A DNA stretch of 64,000 nt from Neopestalotiopsis rosae (lineage: Eukaryota > Ascomycota > Sordariomycetes > Amphisphaeriales > Sporocadaceae): the NCBI GenBank assembly GCA_023078685.1, contig JALGAS010000010.1, positions 62,001 to 126,000 of the forward strand, given 5' to 3'. The notes under the pieces are model-generated. The model was not told the DNA's origin, did no database searches, and saw nothing but the letters and a program-made list of their open reading frames with translations. The translations under genes and the position numbers were made by a program. Of the stretch, positions 42,099 through 56,400 are shown one piece after another (the first letter of the stretch is position 1; each line of letters begins with the position of its first letter).

Positions 42099-42992
42099 GA
42101 CAAAGGAGTTGTCAGCTTCTTTCACTTGTTGGTCACTAAGAGATGGGAAGCTGGGGTCATTGATCGTACAAAAGAGAAAAAAGATTTGGCTTGGGGGAAA
42201 TTTCTTGTTGGAGGTACACCGGCACATTTGCAGAAAAAAGAACAAATTTTCTTGGGGTTTCATGGTCAGAACATACACTTCTTCGTCTATCCTTAATATT
42301 TCCCCATTTCCTGTCTTGATCTGATGGTCCTCCATCATTCTTGATACAGATCCACATGTACTTCTTGATGTAACTTGGTCTCTTTTATTTTGTTCACTTA
42401 GGGGATTTCTTTTCTGGTCGCAGGTGCAGCCACGAGTAATGTGGAGGGGAGAAAAGGAAACTTAGATATCATAAACTTCAAAACCAGGCTTAGCAATATG
42501 AATTATCTGCTTCTTTTGTACGCAGCGTCCGTGTTCAAGTAATCATTGATACCGTCCATGATGGTCCATTATATAAGGCTACTAGCAGACTGGGCACATT
42601 CGTTACGTGATTCCTTTCGTCCATATATGATATCGTGTTATTGACAAGGCTTCAATCGACCCTAGGTATAATCAAGAATTGATTTTGCTGCTCAAGGAAG
42701 AAATCTTGTCTCCCCTCTAGTCTGTGTAAAAGCAAACCAATGCAATACGCGCCTCGGCAGACCGCCCACGGTCGCACTTCTTCCCTGATGCTTGATTGAG
42801 TTCTGTACAATTATACACTTGAACGTGTCATTCTCCATTCGCATTCATTCCGTCTTCTTTTTTTCTGTTTTCTTCCTTTCTTTTTCGGCCATTCCATTCC
42901 CTTGACACATAGAAATCTTCCTTGGTCTAACAAAGTACTATCGTTTCCATCTGTCCCTGGAAACAAAGGTGTAATATATGGGCCGAAGAAAA
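42054..42992. other. intergenic, convergent 3' ends
   Basis: It contains the (CA)20 tract and otherwise AT-rich 3' flanks of the Ser/Thr-rich gene (+) and INO80 (-). No gene is supported. Confidence 0.6.
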
Positions 42993-45900
42993 TTACATAT
43001 CGATTTCACCATCGGCAATGGCAAGTCGTTGCTTGGCGGTCTTTGCCTTCTTACCACCACCGCGTCGCTTCTTTGCTGCCGGCGCCGTTGGAGTGTCCGC
43101 CTCGGCCGGGGTAGCTGTGCCTGATGCCTTGTTGCCATCGTCGAAATGACCCTCGCCTATTAAAGTAATGCAAGTCAGTAATGTTATCCTTCATCATCGC
43201 ATCCGGTATGCAGGAGAAACTCACCTTCATGGTACATGTCATCCAAACTGACAGCCTCCCTCTTCCTCTTGGCGGCGGCGCCTCCACGCTTCTTCTTTTG
43301 AGTTTCTAGCTCTCCGCTTTCGCGCAACTCCCGCTCTCTGCGCTCGATCATCTCGGCTTGCTCATCATCTGCCAGCCACAGGGCAATGTCCTTGTTCCTG
43401 TTCTCTGCGGGACGACGGCCACTAAAGTCGACGCCACGAGCACCACCACCTGAAATGACGACACGCTGGACTTCTTCCTTCTGCATGGCTCGCTTTCGAA
43501 TACGCTCTTCGATAGTACCACGAGTAATGAGTCGATAGACTGTGACTTGCCGGGTTTGTCCCAAACGATGGGCTCGATCCATGGCTTGCGAGTCAATGGT
43601 CGGATTCCAATCACTGTCGTAGAAGATGACCGTGTCAGCAGACGTCAGGTTGATACCGAGACCACCAGCACGGGTGGACAGCAAGAAGATGAAGATTTCC
43701 GGCCGCGTTTGGAAGTCAGTGACCGTGTCTCGACGATCTTCTAGCTTGGTAGAACCATCCAGTCGACAGTACTTGTAGTTGCGATATGTCAGATACTCTT
43801 CCATCAAGTCGATCATGCGAGTCATCTGGAAGTAGAGCAGAACACGGTGGCCTTCTTCCTTGAGCTTGAACAGCAGCGCATCGAGCTTGGCAAGCTTGCC
43901 ACTGTCAGTCACGAAGCGACGCATGCTGGGTACGGTGATGTTGGTGAAGCGCCTCTTCTCGTTATCTGGCTGTGGAAGCATCTTCGGCGGTGGATATCGC
44001 TCAAGAGGATAGTTCTGAGTGACCAGTGCCTTCTCCTCTAGCGAGTTCGGTCCGTACAGGGCCTTGCGCATAGGCACATTGAACAGCGTATCTTCACGCT
44101 CGACACCGGGTGCACGAGTACCGTCACACGATATCTGGATCGGAGCAGCAGTAGCGCCTGGTAGCGCGGCTTGCTCCAGACGGCTCAAGCCTGAAAACTG
44201 CCTGTCGGACTTGGTAATGTTCATAAGCTTGCCCAAGATTCCCTCCTGGGTAATGTCGGCCAGTGGCTGCCTGTCCGCTCGAGCGCTGATCTGGAAGAGT
44301 GCATGGGCAGGCGTGTAGTTTTGGTCCTCAGGTTCGTCATACACGACGTTCATGTGGCCAAGACGGCTGCCCTTCTTGACAATGTCTACCGCGCGAGTGT
44401 ATACATCTGAATGACTGGCTTTGTAGACCTCTTCTGCGCTTGTGTCGGCAAAGCGCAGGAAAGAAAAGGCATTCGTGCCGCTCGAGCTGTCACGAACATT
44501 GTCTGGAGTCCAAATGTTCATCATATGATTCAGATATTTGTTTCTGAATCCTGCTTTTTCGTTGTCCTTGCCAGCCTTGTACAATCTTCCGCCCCCAGCT
44601 CCTACGAGCCGCGGCAGGTTGTAGTCAATGAGACTGCGTGTCGAGTATCCAACAGGAACGTTGTTGCCCTCGCGCAAGAATGAAGCTGTCTCGGCGAAAT
44701 AACCAGAAAACAGAGGACTGCTCGTATCCGCTCTCTCGAAGAGATCTGGATGATTACAGACTTTTCGGAATTGCATGACGAGATTCATCAGTGTTCCAGA
44801 GTCTTGGTCGTCACCTAGCGTAGCCTTCTCGATGAGATCCATAATGCTGATCTGGTTGCGCAGGTTGCGGTAGTAGGCTCTTTGACGGTATGTGAGATCA
44901 CAGTACACGTCCAGCTCGATCTTGTCACCAAGTTCCTTCTGGACGTGCTTCTTCACACGACGCAACATGAACGGCTTGAGGATCATGTGCAGCCGCTTAA
45001 GCTGGTCCTCATTGAGCGTTGTGTTGCTTTGCGCATGCGATTCGATATCCTTTGAGAACCACTCACTGAACTCGTCGTGAGAGTCAAAGAGCGACGGCAT
45101 GATGAAATGAAGAAGAGCCCACAGTTCTTGCATGTTGTTCTGGATGGGTGTACCAGTCAGGAGGAGACGGTTACGGCAGTGGAAGCTCAAAAGACACTTC
45201 CATCGCGAACTTTGAGAACTCTTGATGGCTTGGGCCTCGTCCAGAATCATATATTGCCAACGCATCTTTTGGAAGTATGCAACATCAGAGACAACCATTT
45301 GGTATGACGTGACCAAGACGTGGAAAGATGAGTCCTTTCTGTAGGTGTTGTGCTTTCGATCCCAGAACTTGCGGAGAATCTTGCGGTCACCTGCAGTACC
45401 CCAGTACGGGAGACACTTGAAGTCAGGGACGAATTTGGCGATTTCTTGTTGCCAATTGTGCAGAGTCGATGCAGGCGCAACAACCAGGAACGGACCCCAG
45501 ATATCGTGGACCTCTGCCAGGTATGCCATGACAGATATGGACTGGACAGTCTTGCCGAGACCCATCTCGTCGGCCAGAATGCCGTTGATACCTTGCTCGT
45601 AAAGATTGGCAAGCCAGTTGAGACCTTTGATCTGGTACTCCTTGAGCTGGCAGTTCAGCATCTTTGGCTGCTCGATCTCGACATCACCCATCATGGTCGG
45701 GTTCTGGAAGTTCATCTCGCCATCCTCGTCCATATCTGTGTCCTTCTTGTTGAACGCACGTGCCTTTTGTTGAGCTTCTGCAATAGCATTTTGAGCATTT
45801 GCAACGGCAGCAGCCTGCAGTTTCTCCTCATCTTCCTCTTCAAACGTCAAGTTCTCAAAATTTGTGACCTTGGCACCAACGGGGCCCGTTGGCTCTGCAA

Positions 45901-48706
45901 CATCCTTCTTCTCAGCCGTAGCGGTATCCGCAGCCGGTGCAATTTCAGGGTTGTCAGTGCTTCGCTCGACTTCATCGGTCTTGATCTTCTTGCCGATAAA
46001 GTGAGAGTAGAGCTCTGTTTGTGAGATCAAGAAGTTGAGCTTCCTCTTCTGGCGAGCCGCTTCACGCTCAGCTTCCTCCTTGCGAGCGTTTTCAATCTCT
46101 TGACGCTCTGCTGCCTTGCGCAGGTCTCGTTCCTCACGCTCGTTGCGCTTCCAGAAACTCATCATGTCTCGCATGCAACGCTTTGCGCGCGCCTGAAGAT
46201 CCTTGGTACCCTTGTTGGTGCGCAACTGCCAGCGCTTGGCCTCTTTCGAAGCAAGGATGGCAGTCTTCTTCAGGTTCGAGGCCTTGGTTGCATAAGAGTC
46301 AACAGCAAGCTTGTATGTCCTGGAAACATCCTTGCGTGCAAGATCGCGCCAGATCTGGTCATAAATCTGGTTGTAACCCTTGGACTGGAATTTGGTTTCC
46401 AAGGGGTTGACCGGAACATCATCCACAGCCTTCTCCTTGGGCTCCTTGGCATCCTCAGAGTCCTTGTCCTTGTCCTTTGCTTCTCTGAGGTTGGAGGAGC
46501 TCTTGCTGAGTTTGATGCGAATCTTCTGCTCTTCCCTGGCGGGAGGAAGTTCCTCGCCGGCATCAAGGGCGGCTTGAGCAGCCTCGGCCGCGTCCTTTTC
46601 AGCTTGCTTCTGCTCCTTGGACTTCTTGGGGCGAGTGCCGTTACGCTTACTCTTACTCTTGGAGCTCGGTTCAGCGTCACTACCCAGAAGGAAGACCGAT
46701 TGAGTGCCTCCCTCGAGGTTGATGTCAGACGATGCAATATTGCGTGCTGGTCCCTTGATGCCCTTCTGAAGAATAAGCTTGGTCTGTTGAGCTTTCTTAC
46801 TCGCCCGCTCAGCTTCACGGAGATGCTTCTGGCGCTCGCTTTCGTCTTCGGCAGCCAAAGCTCTGGCCAGGGCAGCCTCTTTCTGCTCGATCGTGACCTG
46901 CATGGACTTTTCACGGCGACGTTTGCGTTGCATGTCCTTCTTTCGCTCCTTCTCGGCGTAGATTTCGCGCTCGCGGACCTCGGTCATGGCCTCTTCGTAG
47001 TGCAAGTCGTCGTAACGTCGCTTGCCGAACACAGCCTGGGAACCCAGCTTCTTACTCGTGTAGTTCGCAAACTCATCGCGGCGCAATTTGTTGTCAGCCT
47101 TCTCGATGCGTTTCAGCTCGGTCTTACGCCGCTTGCTGCGATCTTCGTAGAGCTCCTTTTCAATCTCGAGCTCGGAGAGATCAACATCGTCTGCTTGTGC
47201 CTCTAATTGTTCAAGCACTTTTTCTATCTTCTTCTCCTTTTCGACAGATAGTTGTTTGGGCTTGACTGTGCCGTTCGACTGCCGTTTGGCACCTCGGCTA
47301 GTGATATCATTAGGGCCACCGGAAGACCGACGTGAGACCTTCTTGTTTTCCGAGTTTCGCAGATGAGATTCACGGCCCTTGCTCTTGCGTGGAGGCTTCT
47401 CCTTCTTCTCGGCCATGATGACCGGTCTGCTAGGCTTCGGCAGGGGTTCAGAGCTGGAAAGGATGTTGGAAAATGACATGAGTTCGGTAGCACGGCTAGG
47501 AGTCTGCAGAAGTGGATTGTCAGCATTGATTCTCTGGGTTCCATCGTAGCCCTCCAGACACATTGTTCAAAGGGGTCGGAAATTTCGGCGTTAAGGATCT
47601 CAAGCAGGAACGCCGCTGGGGCAAAAGCAATGAAAGTGCATCAGGAATTGCAGACCAGTATTAAGCGACTTACGTTGGAAGCTGCCGGTGCAGGAGCCGG
47701 AGCACTCGCCGGCTCTGGGTTCAAGATTGACGACATGGAGACGGCCGATGTTGATATTGGTCGAGATGGTGGCTCTTGCGCAGGACGCGACCGCGAAGGA
47801 GATGACGTTAGATTAAGAGCTTTGTTTGTTGGGCTTCCCGGGTCGGCACTGTAGCCGTTTGTGTTCTTTGGGTGCGAGTGCGAAAGCGGACTTCGGCTTC
47901 GCGGGGCGGGCTCCCTTTTTACAGGTGAAGATGGCTCGCCATTTCCGTTGCGCTGATTGTGTGATTCTGGCCTTGTCGGGAGATATGGGTAATCTTCAAA
48001 CCGAGACTGTTTGATAGCAGTGTTAGTATTGGCAGTGCAGGCGGGGAGGGATATCTCGTCTGCACACGGGGTGCTTTGGTGATGAAAGGGGGATGAAAAA
48101 GGTTGAGTGAGTAAGGAGGATATTTGGTTTGCGTGTTCAATTGGAAAATTGATGGGAGCATGTCTTTGGCGGTTGCCTCGTTTTGGGGGTGCCGATCTAG
48201 CTAAGCTTATGGTGCTGAGCAAACCTTTCGTGCGACAAGCACTATCCCAACATCGAGAAGACAGAACATTCCATGAACAGTAACAAAAAAGCGCTAGTTC
48301 CAACGAACAAGACTGACAGAAACCGATGACTTCTTTTGGAAATATAACCAACAAGGAACGTGAGACGTAGGTCGCAGCGACGCGTGCACACAAGGCTTAC
48401 GACCATGATGGTGTCTTGGTGTTTTTTTTTTCTTCCTTGAAGAAAATGGGCAGTGACATCGGGAGACGGAAAGAGAATTATTCATCCTACCTGCTTGCTG
48501 TTGGACCAAGAATCCGATGGCCTTCTCTCTTTTGTTGTGTCCGTTAACGGGTCGTAAAAGCTTCCAGAGGTCTTCTCCCTAGCTGGCGGGTTGTTGTAGT
48601 CGGACGAGGAGGAGAGGCGACTCGAGGCCCGGGGTGGTTGCGAATGCTGCTGGGTAGGCGATGCACGGTGAGGTGCATTTACACCATTCGAGCCATGAGA
48701 TGCCAT
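42993..48706 (-). CDS. INO80: INO80 chromatin-remodelling ATPase (1663 aa)
   Basis: Catalytic subunit of the nuclear INO80 complex, which slides and edits H2A.Z nucleosomes using ATP. Minus-strand exons are 48706-48491, 48006-47674, 47503-43225 and 43156-42993, with introns of 484, 170 and 68 bp. The first two exons encode a Ser/Pro-rich N-terminus ([49 protein letters not shown]) that joins in frame to [16 protein letters not shown] charged region follows. The DBINO domain ([21 protein letters not shown]...) is at about 600-720. The SNF2 ATPase has DEMGLGKT near 832 and the DEAQ box near 939. A long insertion is followed by the helicase C lobe with RAGGLGIN and DRAHRLGQ near 1495. The insertion between lobes and the DBINO domain separate INO80 from other SNF2 enzymes. 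The last exon ends in a Lys/Arg tail. All ATPase motifs are intact. Confidence 0.95.
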
Positions 48707-51463
48707 GATTATTGTGCTTGCTGCAAAGGCGTAAAGCTGTTGCGCGAGAAGCTCCCAAAGGGCAGGGTAGATAGGCTGGCTGCTACCGGAGCCACTGGAG
48801 GACTGGCTGCTGCCGCGGGATGGACGACTGCTTCGACGAACTCACTGAGACGTTGGTCTTGGCCCCGCGGCGTTGCTGGGTTCGAGCGGCGAAGCCGTAA
48901 CAATTCGCGGATGGGTAAGTCTTGTCTCAAATGATAGAGACGCGAGATGGGTTACGAGTGGGCGGGCTGCTGCTGCGAGACGGCTGTGCTGCCGCGTGTG
49001 TGCTCACTAGAAGTCAAGGCATACACACACGCCAGTGATGTTGGAGTGCGAAAGTTGGACGCGCCCGTGTTAGATTAGAGCAAGTTTCGCGTCGCAGTCG
49101 ACGATGATGGCGCAGCGATGATGGAAAGGCAGGCAATCAATCAGTGGGGACTGATTGAAGGTGAGGTAGTTGGACCAGGCATGGGCTGGCGGAGATGTTA
49201 GCTGGCGATGGGAAGGAAATTCGTTTGGGAATGCATCGATGCTGTCGGGGATCTCACCCAGGTGCCAATTGCGATTTGGTACAGCAAGCTTGCAAGCACT
49301 TGCACTTGAGCCTGCGGCGGCGGCGCTCGTGGCCATTTCCCAAGAGTTCGACAATAAGCCGCCGGACGGGGTTTGCACTAGCCGGCCACCCACACTAGGC
49401 CCAGCAGGTCAAATCGTTGCGCCAGCTCCTCTAGCTACTGCTTCATAAAGTTGGTCGTGGCATCTGTTATCACAACGGTTGTCGCTACAATTCACCTTAT
49501 TTGTGTGATGTGACAAGTTTTCACGAAATGTTTAGGTAATAAATGTATTCGATGCATCCTTGAAATAACTGATGGCATTTTATCGAGAGAAGTATTAAAA
49601 TCACTCCTCACGAGCACAGGGTGTGGGCGTGGAGACAAATCCAAGGTCTGAATAGCGGCAAAAGGGTCATGTTCATGAGCTGTCAAGAGACATTCATCGA
49701 AATCAACGTGTTTTTTCACAAATAATAAACCGAATGTATTTCTCGGATAGATCGTGTTCCTAGTCTCGAGACTTCAATAACAGAACAGTGCAATGGAGTC
49801 CTCCAAGTTAGAGAGAATGCGCACTATCGAGATCGAGATGCCATCTACAAGCGGCAATTGCACATGCGCATTTAAAAGCATGGCCATGTTATGACAACCA
49901 TCAACGATGGCTTCGATCATCGCTGCGAACGCTACTGGACTTTCTCCAAGCTTTGTACATTTTTAATACATTTCGTTCCTTCTGCCCCTCGTACGCAGTT
50001 CACGGATGAAAATGGTTTCAACATCAATCACCACATCATCCCTTTGACCGTTTGGATGCTGTAAATTCCCAGCAGGTATCGCGAGTCTCGGCGCACTTGG
50101 GGAGGGTCAAGCCTTGTAATCCGCGTGGACTCAGATCGATCAAACTCCACACCCTAGACAGGCCCCCGGCTCTGTCCGGCCAATTAAACCTCCTAGACGC
50201 GCTAACACCCGAATGCCCCGGACAAGGGCTTGGTAATGGAAGAAACTCTCACACACCAGAGTTCAGCCCCAGAAGGATGGTTGGGGTTCTAGCACTGATA
50301 ACAGAAGGTCACCACCAAAAATTCACCATCGTCGGGTCTTCGAGGCACTGAGTGCTTTCTTGTTATTCTGCAAACGAAGGACTGCACATTATTTGCAAAA
50401 CATCTATAGTCAGATGATAGGTTATTCACAGATGGATAACAAGTAATTTTTCCAATTTACGAAAGGTCTAGAAAGTTGGCATTCAGGGAAATCCCCCACT
50501 CGTCTTTGCGACACGATCCCCCGTTGCTTTGACTGCTGCTTGCGTCGAGAAAAAAAAAAATCTGATCGTTCCGAACAAAAGAACTGTTTCCGTCACAATA
50601 AAGGGAGGATTGGACGACACCCAAGACACGCTCGACGCCTTGCCGTATTTGGCATGATTGAATCATGGCCCCTGACGCACGTCGCGCCGCCGCCGCAATG
50701 GCTGTAAGACGGCTCGTGCTTCTAGACCATAGGAGGGTCCCACTTTTAGAAACACCATTTCTTATCATGTCGTGACAGCTTCAACTCGGACAGAGTAGCA
50801 ATATGGATCTACGTACTCGTGGCTGGCCTGCGCCGCGCAACGAAGCAACACGGTGAACTCAACTCCTGCATCAGCATCTATACTTGATTCCTGAATGAAA
50901 TGTTATGCATCAGTAATATGATGTTGACTTCCCAGATCACACCGTGTAAACTACTTCATTTGCATGAATAGGGAATGGGTTATCACAAATGTAAGGCGAG
51001 ATGGTGTCAATAGCTAGCAATCATGGCTACCCAGAGTGACGACTACGAGTATTGCGATGGACATTCTTGACTGGTTCTCGCGCAGCTCTCTGCCATGCTC
51101 CTACCCTCAACCGCTCCCATTCTGTGTATTGCCGCACTCACTGGCCGTTCGCGGTTGCATGTCTGGGTTGCTACAATTACATCGAAGTATTTGCAATTCA
51201 CCAAGGCGGGTAGGAGATAGGGGAGCGCAGTTCGCTTCTAAATGGTTCATAATCAGGTCTATTGCAAATGCATTTTACTATCCGAAGGCCATTGAAAAGC
51301 CTCTAACGAGCCAGAGAAGACGGCTCATCTGATGCACAATCTAAAAAGCCGCCCTGAATCAGGTCCTCGGCATGCGTCTAGTCGAGCATCTTCCCAGATA
51401 TGCCAAGCATCCACCGAAAAATAAATTCAAGCGCATTCATAATCAACTCCATAAACTTTTTGT
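48707..51463. other. intergenic (2.8 kb)
   Basis: This lies between the INO80 start and the ARB1 3' end. A GC-rich part at 48710-49450 probably holds the INO80 promoter and leader. Small open frames there and at 50050-50350 lack support. Confidence 0.55.
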
Positions 51464-53407
51464 TTAAACGGAACCGTTGGCAATCATCTTCTTCCTCAGG
51501 GAGTTCTTGTACTCTCCGATGGAACCATCCCACCGGGTGACACCCTTGTTTTCACACACCAGAATCTCCTTTGCAATCTTGTCAAGCAATCTATGAAGCT
51601 GTTAGTATGTTGTTGCGATCAATCATAAAAAGAACTGTGCTTACCTGAAATCGTGAGACACGACAATGACACCACCGTTGAACTCCTTGATGGCCTCGGC
51701 AAGTGCATCAATGGTAGGGATATCCAGACCGTTGGTAGGCTCGTCGAGCAGAAGCATGTTGGGACCGTCGATAGCCAACAGAGCAAAGACAATACGCGAC
51801 TTCTGACCCTCAGACAGAGTACCCATGAGTGCTGTCTGGGTGTTACCAGAGACACCATATCTTCCGAGCTGCTGGCGCCAGTAGGCAATATCCTGAGACT
51901 TCTCGCGGTACTTGTCGCGGACAAAGTCCAGAGCGCTCTTGGTCAAGTCGAGCTGCTCAGCACTGTGTTGCGAGTACAGACCGAGCTTCAAGTGAGTGTG
52001 TCGGCGGACGGAGCCGTCGCTAGGACTCAGCTTGCCAGTCATGAGACGCAGCAGGGTAGACTTTCCAACACCGTTAGGTCCGACCAAGCAGGATCGCGAG
52101 TCCATGTCGAAACCGAGATCAATGTGGCGGTACAAGTCATCCTTGGATTCACCAGAGTACGAGAAGGTGACATCATCGAAAGCAAGCACGGGCGGGGGAA
52201 GCTTGTCAGCATCACCGAACTTGAATCTGAACTCTCTGTCGATCTTGGGCTTCTCGACAAGGTTCTCCAGGATCTTCTCCTTTTGCTTCTCACGAGACTT
52301 GGCTTGTCTGACCAAGTTGGCGTAGGTACCGGCACTGGCAATGAACTTGTCAATGTGGGCAATTTCGGCCTGTTGCTTCTCGTAGGCCTTGAGCTGGTTG
52401 ACCTCCTGTTCCCTACGGGTCTTGTCATAAGAATCGTAGTTACCTCCGTAGTAGAGGAGCTTCTTCTCGCGCATGTCAATCATGTTGGTACACACACCGT
52501 TGAGGAAATCCTCGGAGTGAGAAACCAGGACAAGCGTACGCTCCCACTTCTTCATGTACTCCTCCAACCACACACAGGCCTCGAGATCCAAGTGAGCAGT
52601 GGGGTCATCGAGAAGCAGCAGCGAAGGCTTGACGAACAGAGCCTTGGCAAGAGCGACACGCATACGCCATCCACCAGACATATCCTTGGTCTTCTTGTTG
52701 ATGGTGACCTTGTTGAAACCCAGACCAGTCAGAATGAGAGAGGCACGAGTAGCAAAGGTGGAGGGGTCCATCTTGTCCAAGTGGTCGTAGAGATCCATAA
52801 GGACAGGAGACTCGGGGCCTTCCTCCTCCAGAATCTTCTCGGCGAGCTCATCCAGACGCTTCATCTCGTTCTCTGCCTCGTTGAGCACCCACTCAAGGGC
52901 ACCGTAGTCGGATGGCGGGGCACCCTCGTTCAGGAGGTAGATGTCGATGTGTTCGGGGATGGGGTATTCGCGAGCGGCGATAGCCTTGAGGAGAGTAGAC
53001 TTTCCGCAACCGTTCTCACCAAGGAGACCGTATCTTCGGCCCATGGTAAGCTCGAGCGTGCTGTCCTTGATCAACTCTCTACCGTGGAACGTCAAACTTG
53101 TGCTGATAATCTTGACGTCCTTGCTGGCCTTGGTCGAGGCCAGGACACCAGTGGTGACTCTGTCAGTCAGACCAAACTTGTCCATCTGGTCAGCGAGGCG
53201 CTTGACCTTCTCCATCTTCTTGCCGTCGGTGGCAACGTCATCGACATCGGGAGGGTTCTCGTCGCCAGCCTCTGAGCCGGTAGCGCTGACATTCTGGGAA
53301 GCAGCCTTGGAGCTGGCCTTGGACTTGGAGGCAAGAGTCTTCTTCTCCTTACCGCCGCCAGCGGCAGCCTTGGCTGCGAGTCTCTTCTCCTTGGAGGCGG
53401 AAACCAT
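51464..53407 (-). CDS. ARB1: ABC-F ATPase, ARB1/ABCF2 type (629 aa)
   Basis: Soluble twin-ATPase ABC protein without membrane spans. Yeast ARB1 is essential for ribosome biogenesis, cycling between nucleus and cytoplasm. Minus-strand exons are 53407-51645 and 51590-51464, with a 54-bp intron (GTAAGC, branch CTAAC, acceptor CATAG). The Lys/Ala/Ser-rich N-terminal extension (1-65) is typical. The first ATPase has Walker [10 protein letters not shown] (130-138), signature MSGGW and Walker [13 protein letters not shown]. An ABC-F linker rich in charged residues follows ([20 protein letters not shown]). The second has GPNGVGKST, signature LSEGQKSR, Walker [12 protein letters not shown] and the switch SHDFR split by the intron. 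The short last exon ([22 protein letters not shown]...) completes the fold and is essential to the call. The large open frame on the opposite strand is a composition artefact. Confidence 0.95.
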
Positions 53408-56400
53408 CTTGACGGTGATGTGTTGTAGCCTTTTTGGGGGCGTCGGTGGTTGCGACTGGAAGAGTTGCTAGTTGGTGCAAAGGAATGGAAAAAGATCCGC
53501 CTTTGACACAGGTAATTAATGAGAAAATGTTTACCCCGCTTCGTGTGTGCAGAGTAGCGTCAGCTGGAAGGGACCACAAATCAATGTGACCGTTAATGCC
53601 AACGCAAAGGAATGAATACAGAAATGATTGTATCACGAAAAATATACAGGAGTACTATTTTCGTAAAAACAAAATGGAGGATTTCTGAGACGAGAAGAGG
53701 GAGAGGGAAAATTGATAAACCTGCCCTTGTTACTCGACAGAGAGATGGGGGCGAATGAATGAATGGTGGGCTGTAAAGGTAGGCGGCGGCGGCGGCAGCG
53801 GCAGCAGCGAGGTGCCTTGGTGGGCTGTATTCTATGGTGGGGTAAGATTTTTTTTTCGCCTGCTCAAAAACTCTGATAACTGCGATAAGGAAATTCTCTC
53901 ATTGGCTCGCGACCTCCGTCCACCAGTTTCAGGCACCACCTGGGCACCAATTATGATCCACCCTCAATGGCCTGTACAGTCTGACGTCAGGGAATACTCT
54001 TGCTAGTTGACCGTCGAATGCACTGTGCAGTCTCTGCTGGTCAACACCTCTGAAAATGAATCAGAATGACTGATACTAGCTTCTTATTTTCACCATTGGC
54101 TGAATTCTAAACTCCGTCGTGGTATTGTTTGTTGATATCTGATCTCTTACGTAGAGGGCCATGGTCGCGATCATAATGTTTGTGTCCTTAGATGATCGTC
54201 AAAAGCTCGTTGGATTATGCTCCACATGGCCTGTATTATGACGTTCAACCTTGGCTGGGATATTCCATAGTTCCAGCAAATTCTTTGCATTTATAGTCAT
54301 GTAAACTCTGCCACCAGAAGAGGACTACTGCACAAACGTACAAGTATGCATATTCCTGTAAGTAATATGGGAATGGTCGAAAAGATACGCCCAAGACAAG
54401 TCGCAAAGTCCAAGACTACCAGTGAGACACAAGCTGTTTTCTTCCGTGCTATCGAACCGCCGGCAAAGCCAGAGACTACATCTCAACGTGGACTTTACGC
54501 TCCAATGTTCCAATCACAAGACGGGAGCTACTGAGCATGACAGCCCGTTTGTCTCAAAGATGACAGATTATCCTCGGGTGCGCTTCGTGGCAGCGTCTTT
54601 ATCTAAAGAACAAATACAAGCCGCGTCGATATTGCATCAAAAGTCTGTGAATCTAACAAAGACAAGAATCATAGTTCTAAAGCATCAAATTATGTAATGC
54701 CCCATTCGGTGACGTATAGTCAGGTCTCCATATTGTATTGTTCATAGCAAATCTGTAGAACCGGACAAGTTGACTGCTGTACGTCAATACTTGCAAGCGC
54801 AAATTACGCAACCATTCATGTGTGAAGCCCAGTGTCTGACCGAAAGGTAATACCATAGCGTTGAGGCGATAAGGCTGAATATCCGACTCATCTATATGGC
54901 TTCTCTGTATAGAAATAATTCTATATTTAGCCTTACGCTGTCCACGTTTCATTTACCTTTCATTTCTCATCAGGCTGACTCTGCGCGCTACTGGATGATC
55001 AAAGTGAGGCTCAGGGATCAAAAGGCGGTATCATATGTATCATAATATGAACAAGAAAGGGAGGGGGGTTGCCCTTAAATGAATGATGAGAGCGGCGTGG
55101 GTCGGTGGCCGAGTATGCACACCATAACTCAATTCTCTAGGACATCCGTCCTTCTTTGCACCAGTTCGACTACTAAATGATCGATACCCTCTGACTAGCC
55201 AGCTACTCGAGCTTCGAGGCTGATTTTAAGCCCGGGAAGTCATGTTCTCCATGGGTTTCAGACAGCTTTACAGAAACAGATCATCCCGACAAAGTCTTTC
55301 CATTCGACCAAACTATCCAGTGCAACTCGACTTGGGCAAGGCTCCGGCAGGGCTGAGAATGCGCCACAATGAAGTTCCAATAGAACAAATGTTGATCATA
55401 TCACGTCGTATAATGGTCCATTGTCTGTGTCATTATTGGAGGGCAATCCAAAAACGCAATGCCACTACTGCTTTTCATACTCGCAAGGGGGATTCGGGGG
55501 CTACAAAACCGTGGATAAGCTGTAACTTGTCCTCTTGAGTTCCTTGCAGACTTGTAGGCAGGCATGCATGTTTCGGATATGACGCTTACCTTTTTATCAA
55601 TTGTATGCCGTACCTGACGTGCATACATGGCATTATTTTAAGCATCAAGGAAAGACACAAAAGACCCTGGTAGAAACCCGATCCTTCGGAAACGTGTAGT
55701 CTGGGGGCGTTTCGGCATCCTTCTGAAAGGTTATGGCACGTACTGTCAAGGCTATGTAGGTAGGGATCCAGACATTGAGGCGAGGTGTCACATGAAAAGT
55801 GGCATGCTCCCATGTTGCGCCGAGACATGGATGACAGGAAAGAAAAGAGGGCTGAGGAAGACTCAGCAGAGCCCGGCGCTCAATGCTAACGCAGCGGTTG
55901 CAGCGGGTGAAATATCTCACCCTATCTCAAGATCAGCAGCACAAAAATTACTAGCGGATGGCCATTACTTGAGTTTGGCCAGGTGTGACTTTTGCAAATG
56001 TACATCCCGTGTCAATATAATCAGTCAGTCTCTTGAATCCGGGCCGGTTTGTTCGTATTGAAAATAGTTTACCGAGTGGTCTCAGCTATACGTCATATCT
56101 CATTGGCTTGCTGCTACGTAGTTGCTCCAAAGAGGCGCTGCATGTGCTCCAACAGGGAATTTTTCACCTGCTAGTGAGTCGTTTGACTGGGTTTCCATTT
56201 AGCGCCTACAGCGCTCGAACAGACCAGAGATTTCCCAGATTTTCAGGGCTAACACAAGCAAGCAGCCTAGAGCGCGGGGATGCATGAAGAGAAAACGTGG
56301 AGAACAGCGCATGACAAGCAAGCTAGAGTTAAGAATAAGGTTAAAACGCACGCCATACAGTAGCTATTCGAGATCAGTCATCCATCTGATCTTGAATGTA

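Noticed and set aside
46100..47206. Leu-rich open frame of 368 codons on the plus strand
   Set aside because: Antisense of the Lys/Glu-rich charged region of INO80, which automatically reads as Leu/Phe-rich.
51653..53275. Long open frame (540 codons) antisense to ARB1
   Set aside because: It mirrors the codon bias of the ABC-F gene, which has all ATPase motifs and a supported intron. The antisense product shows no domain.
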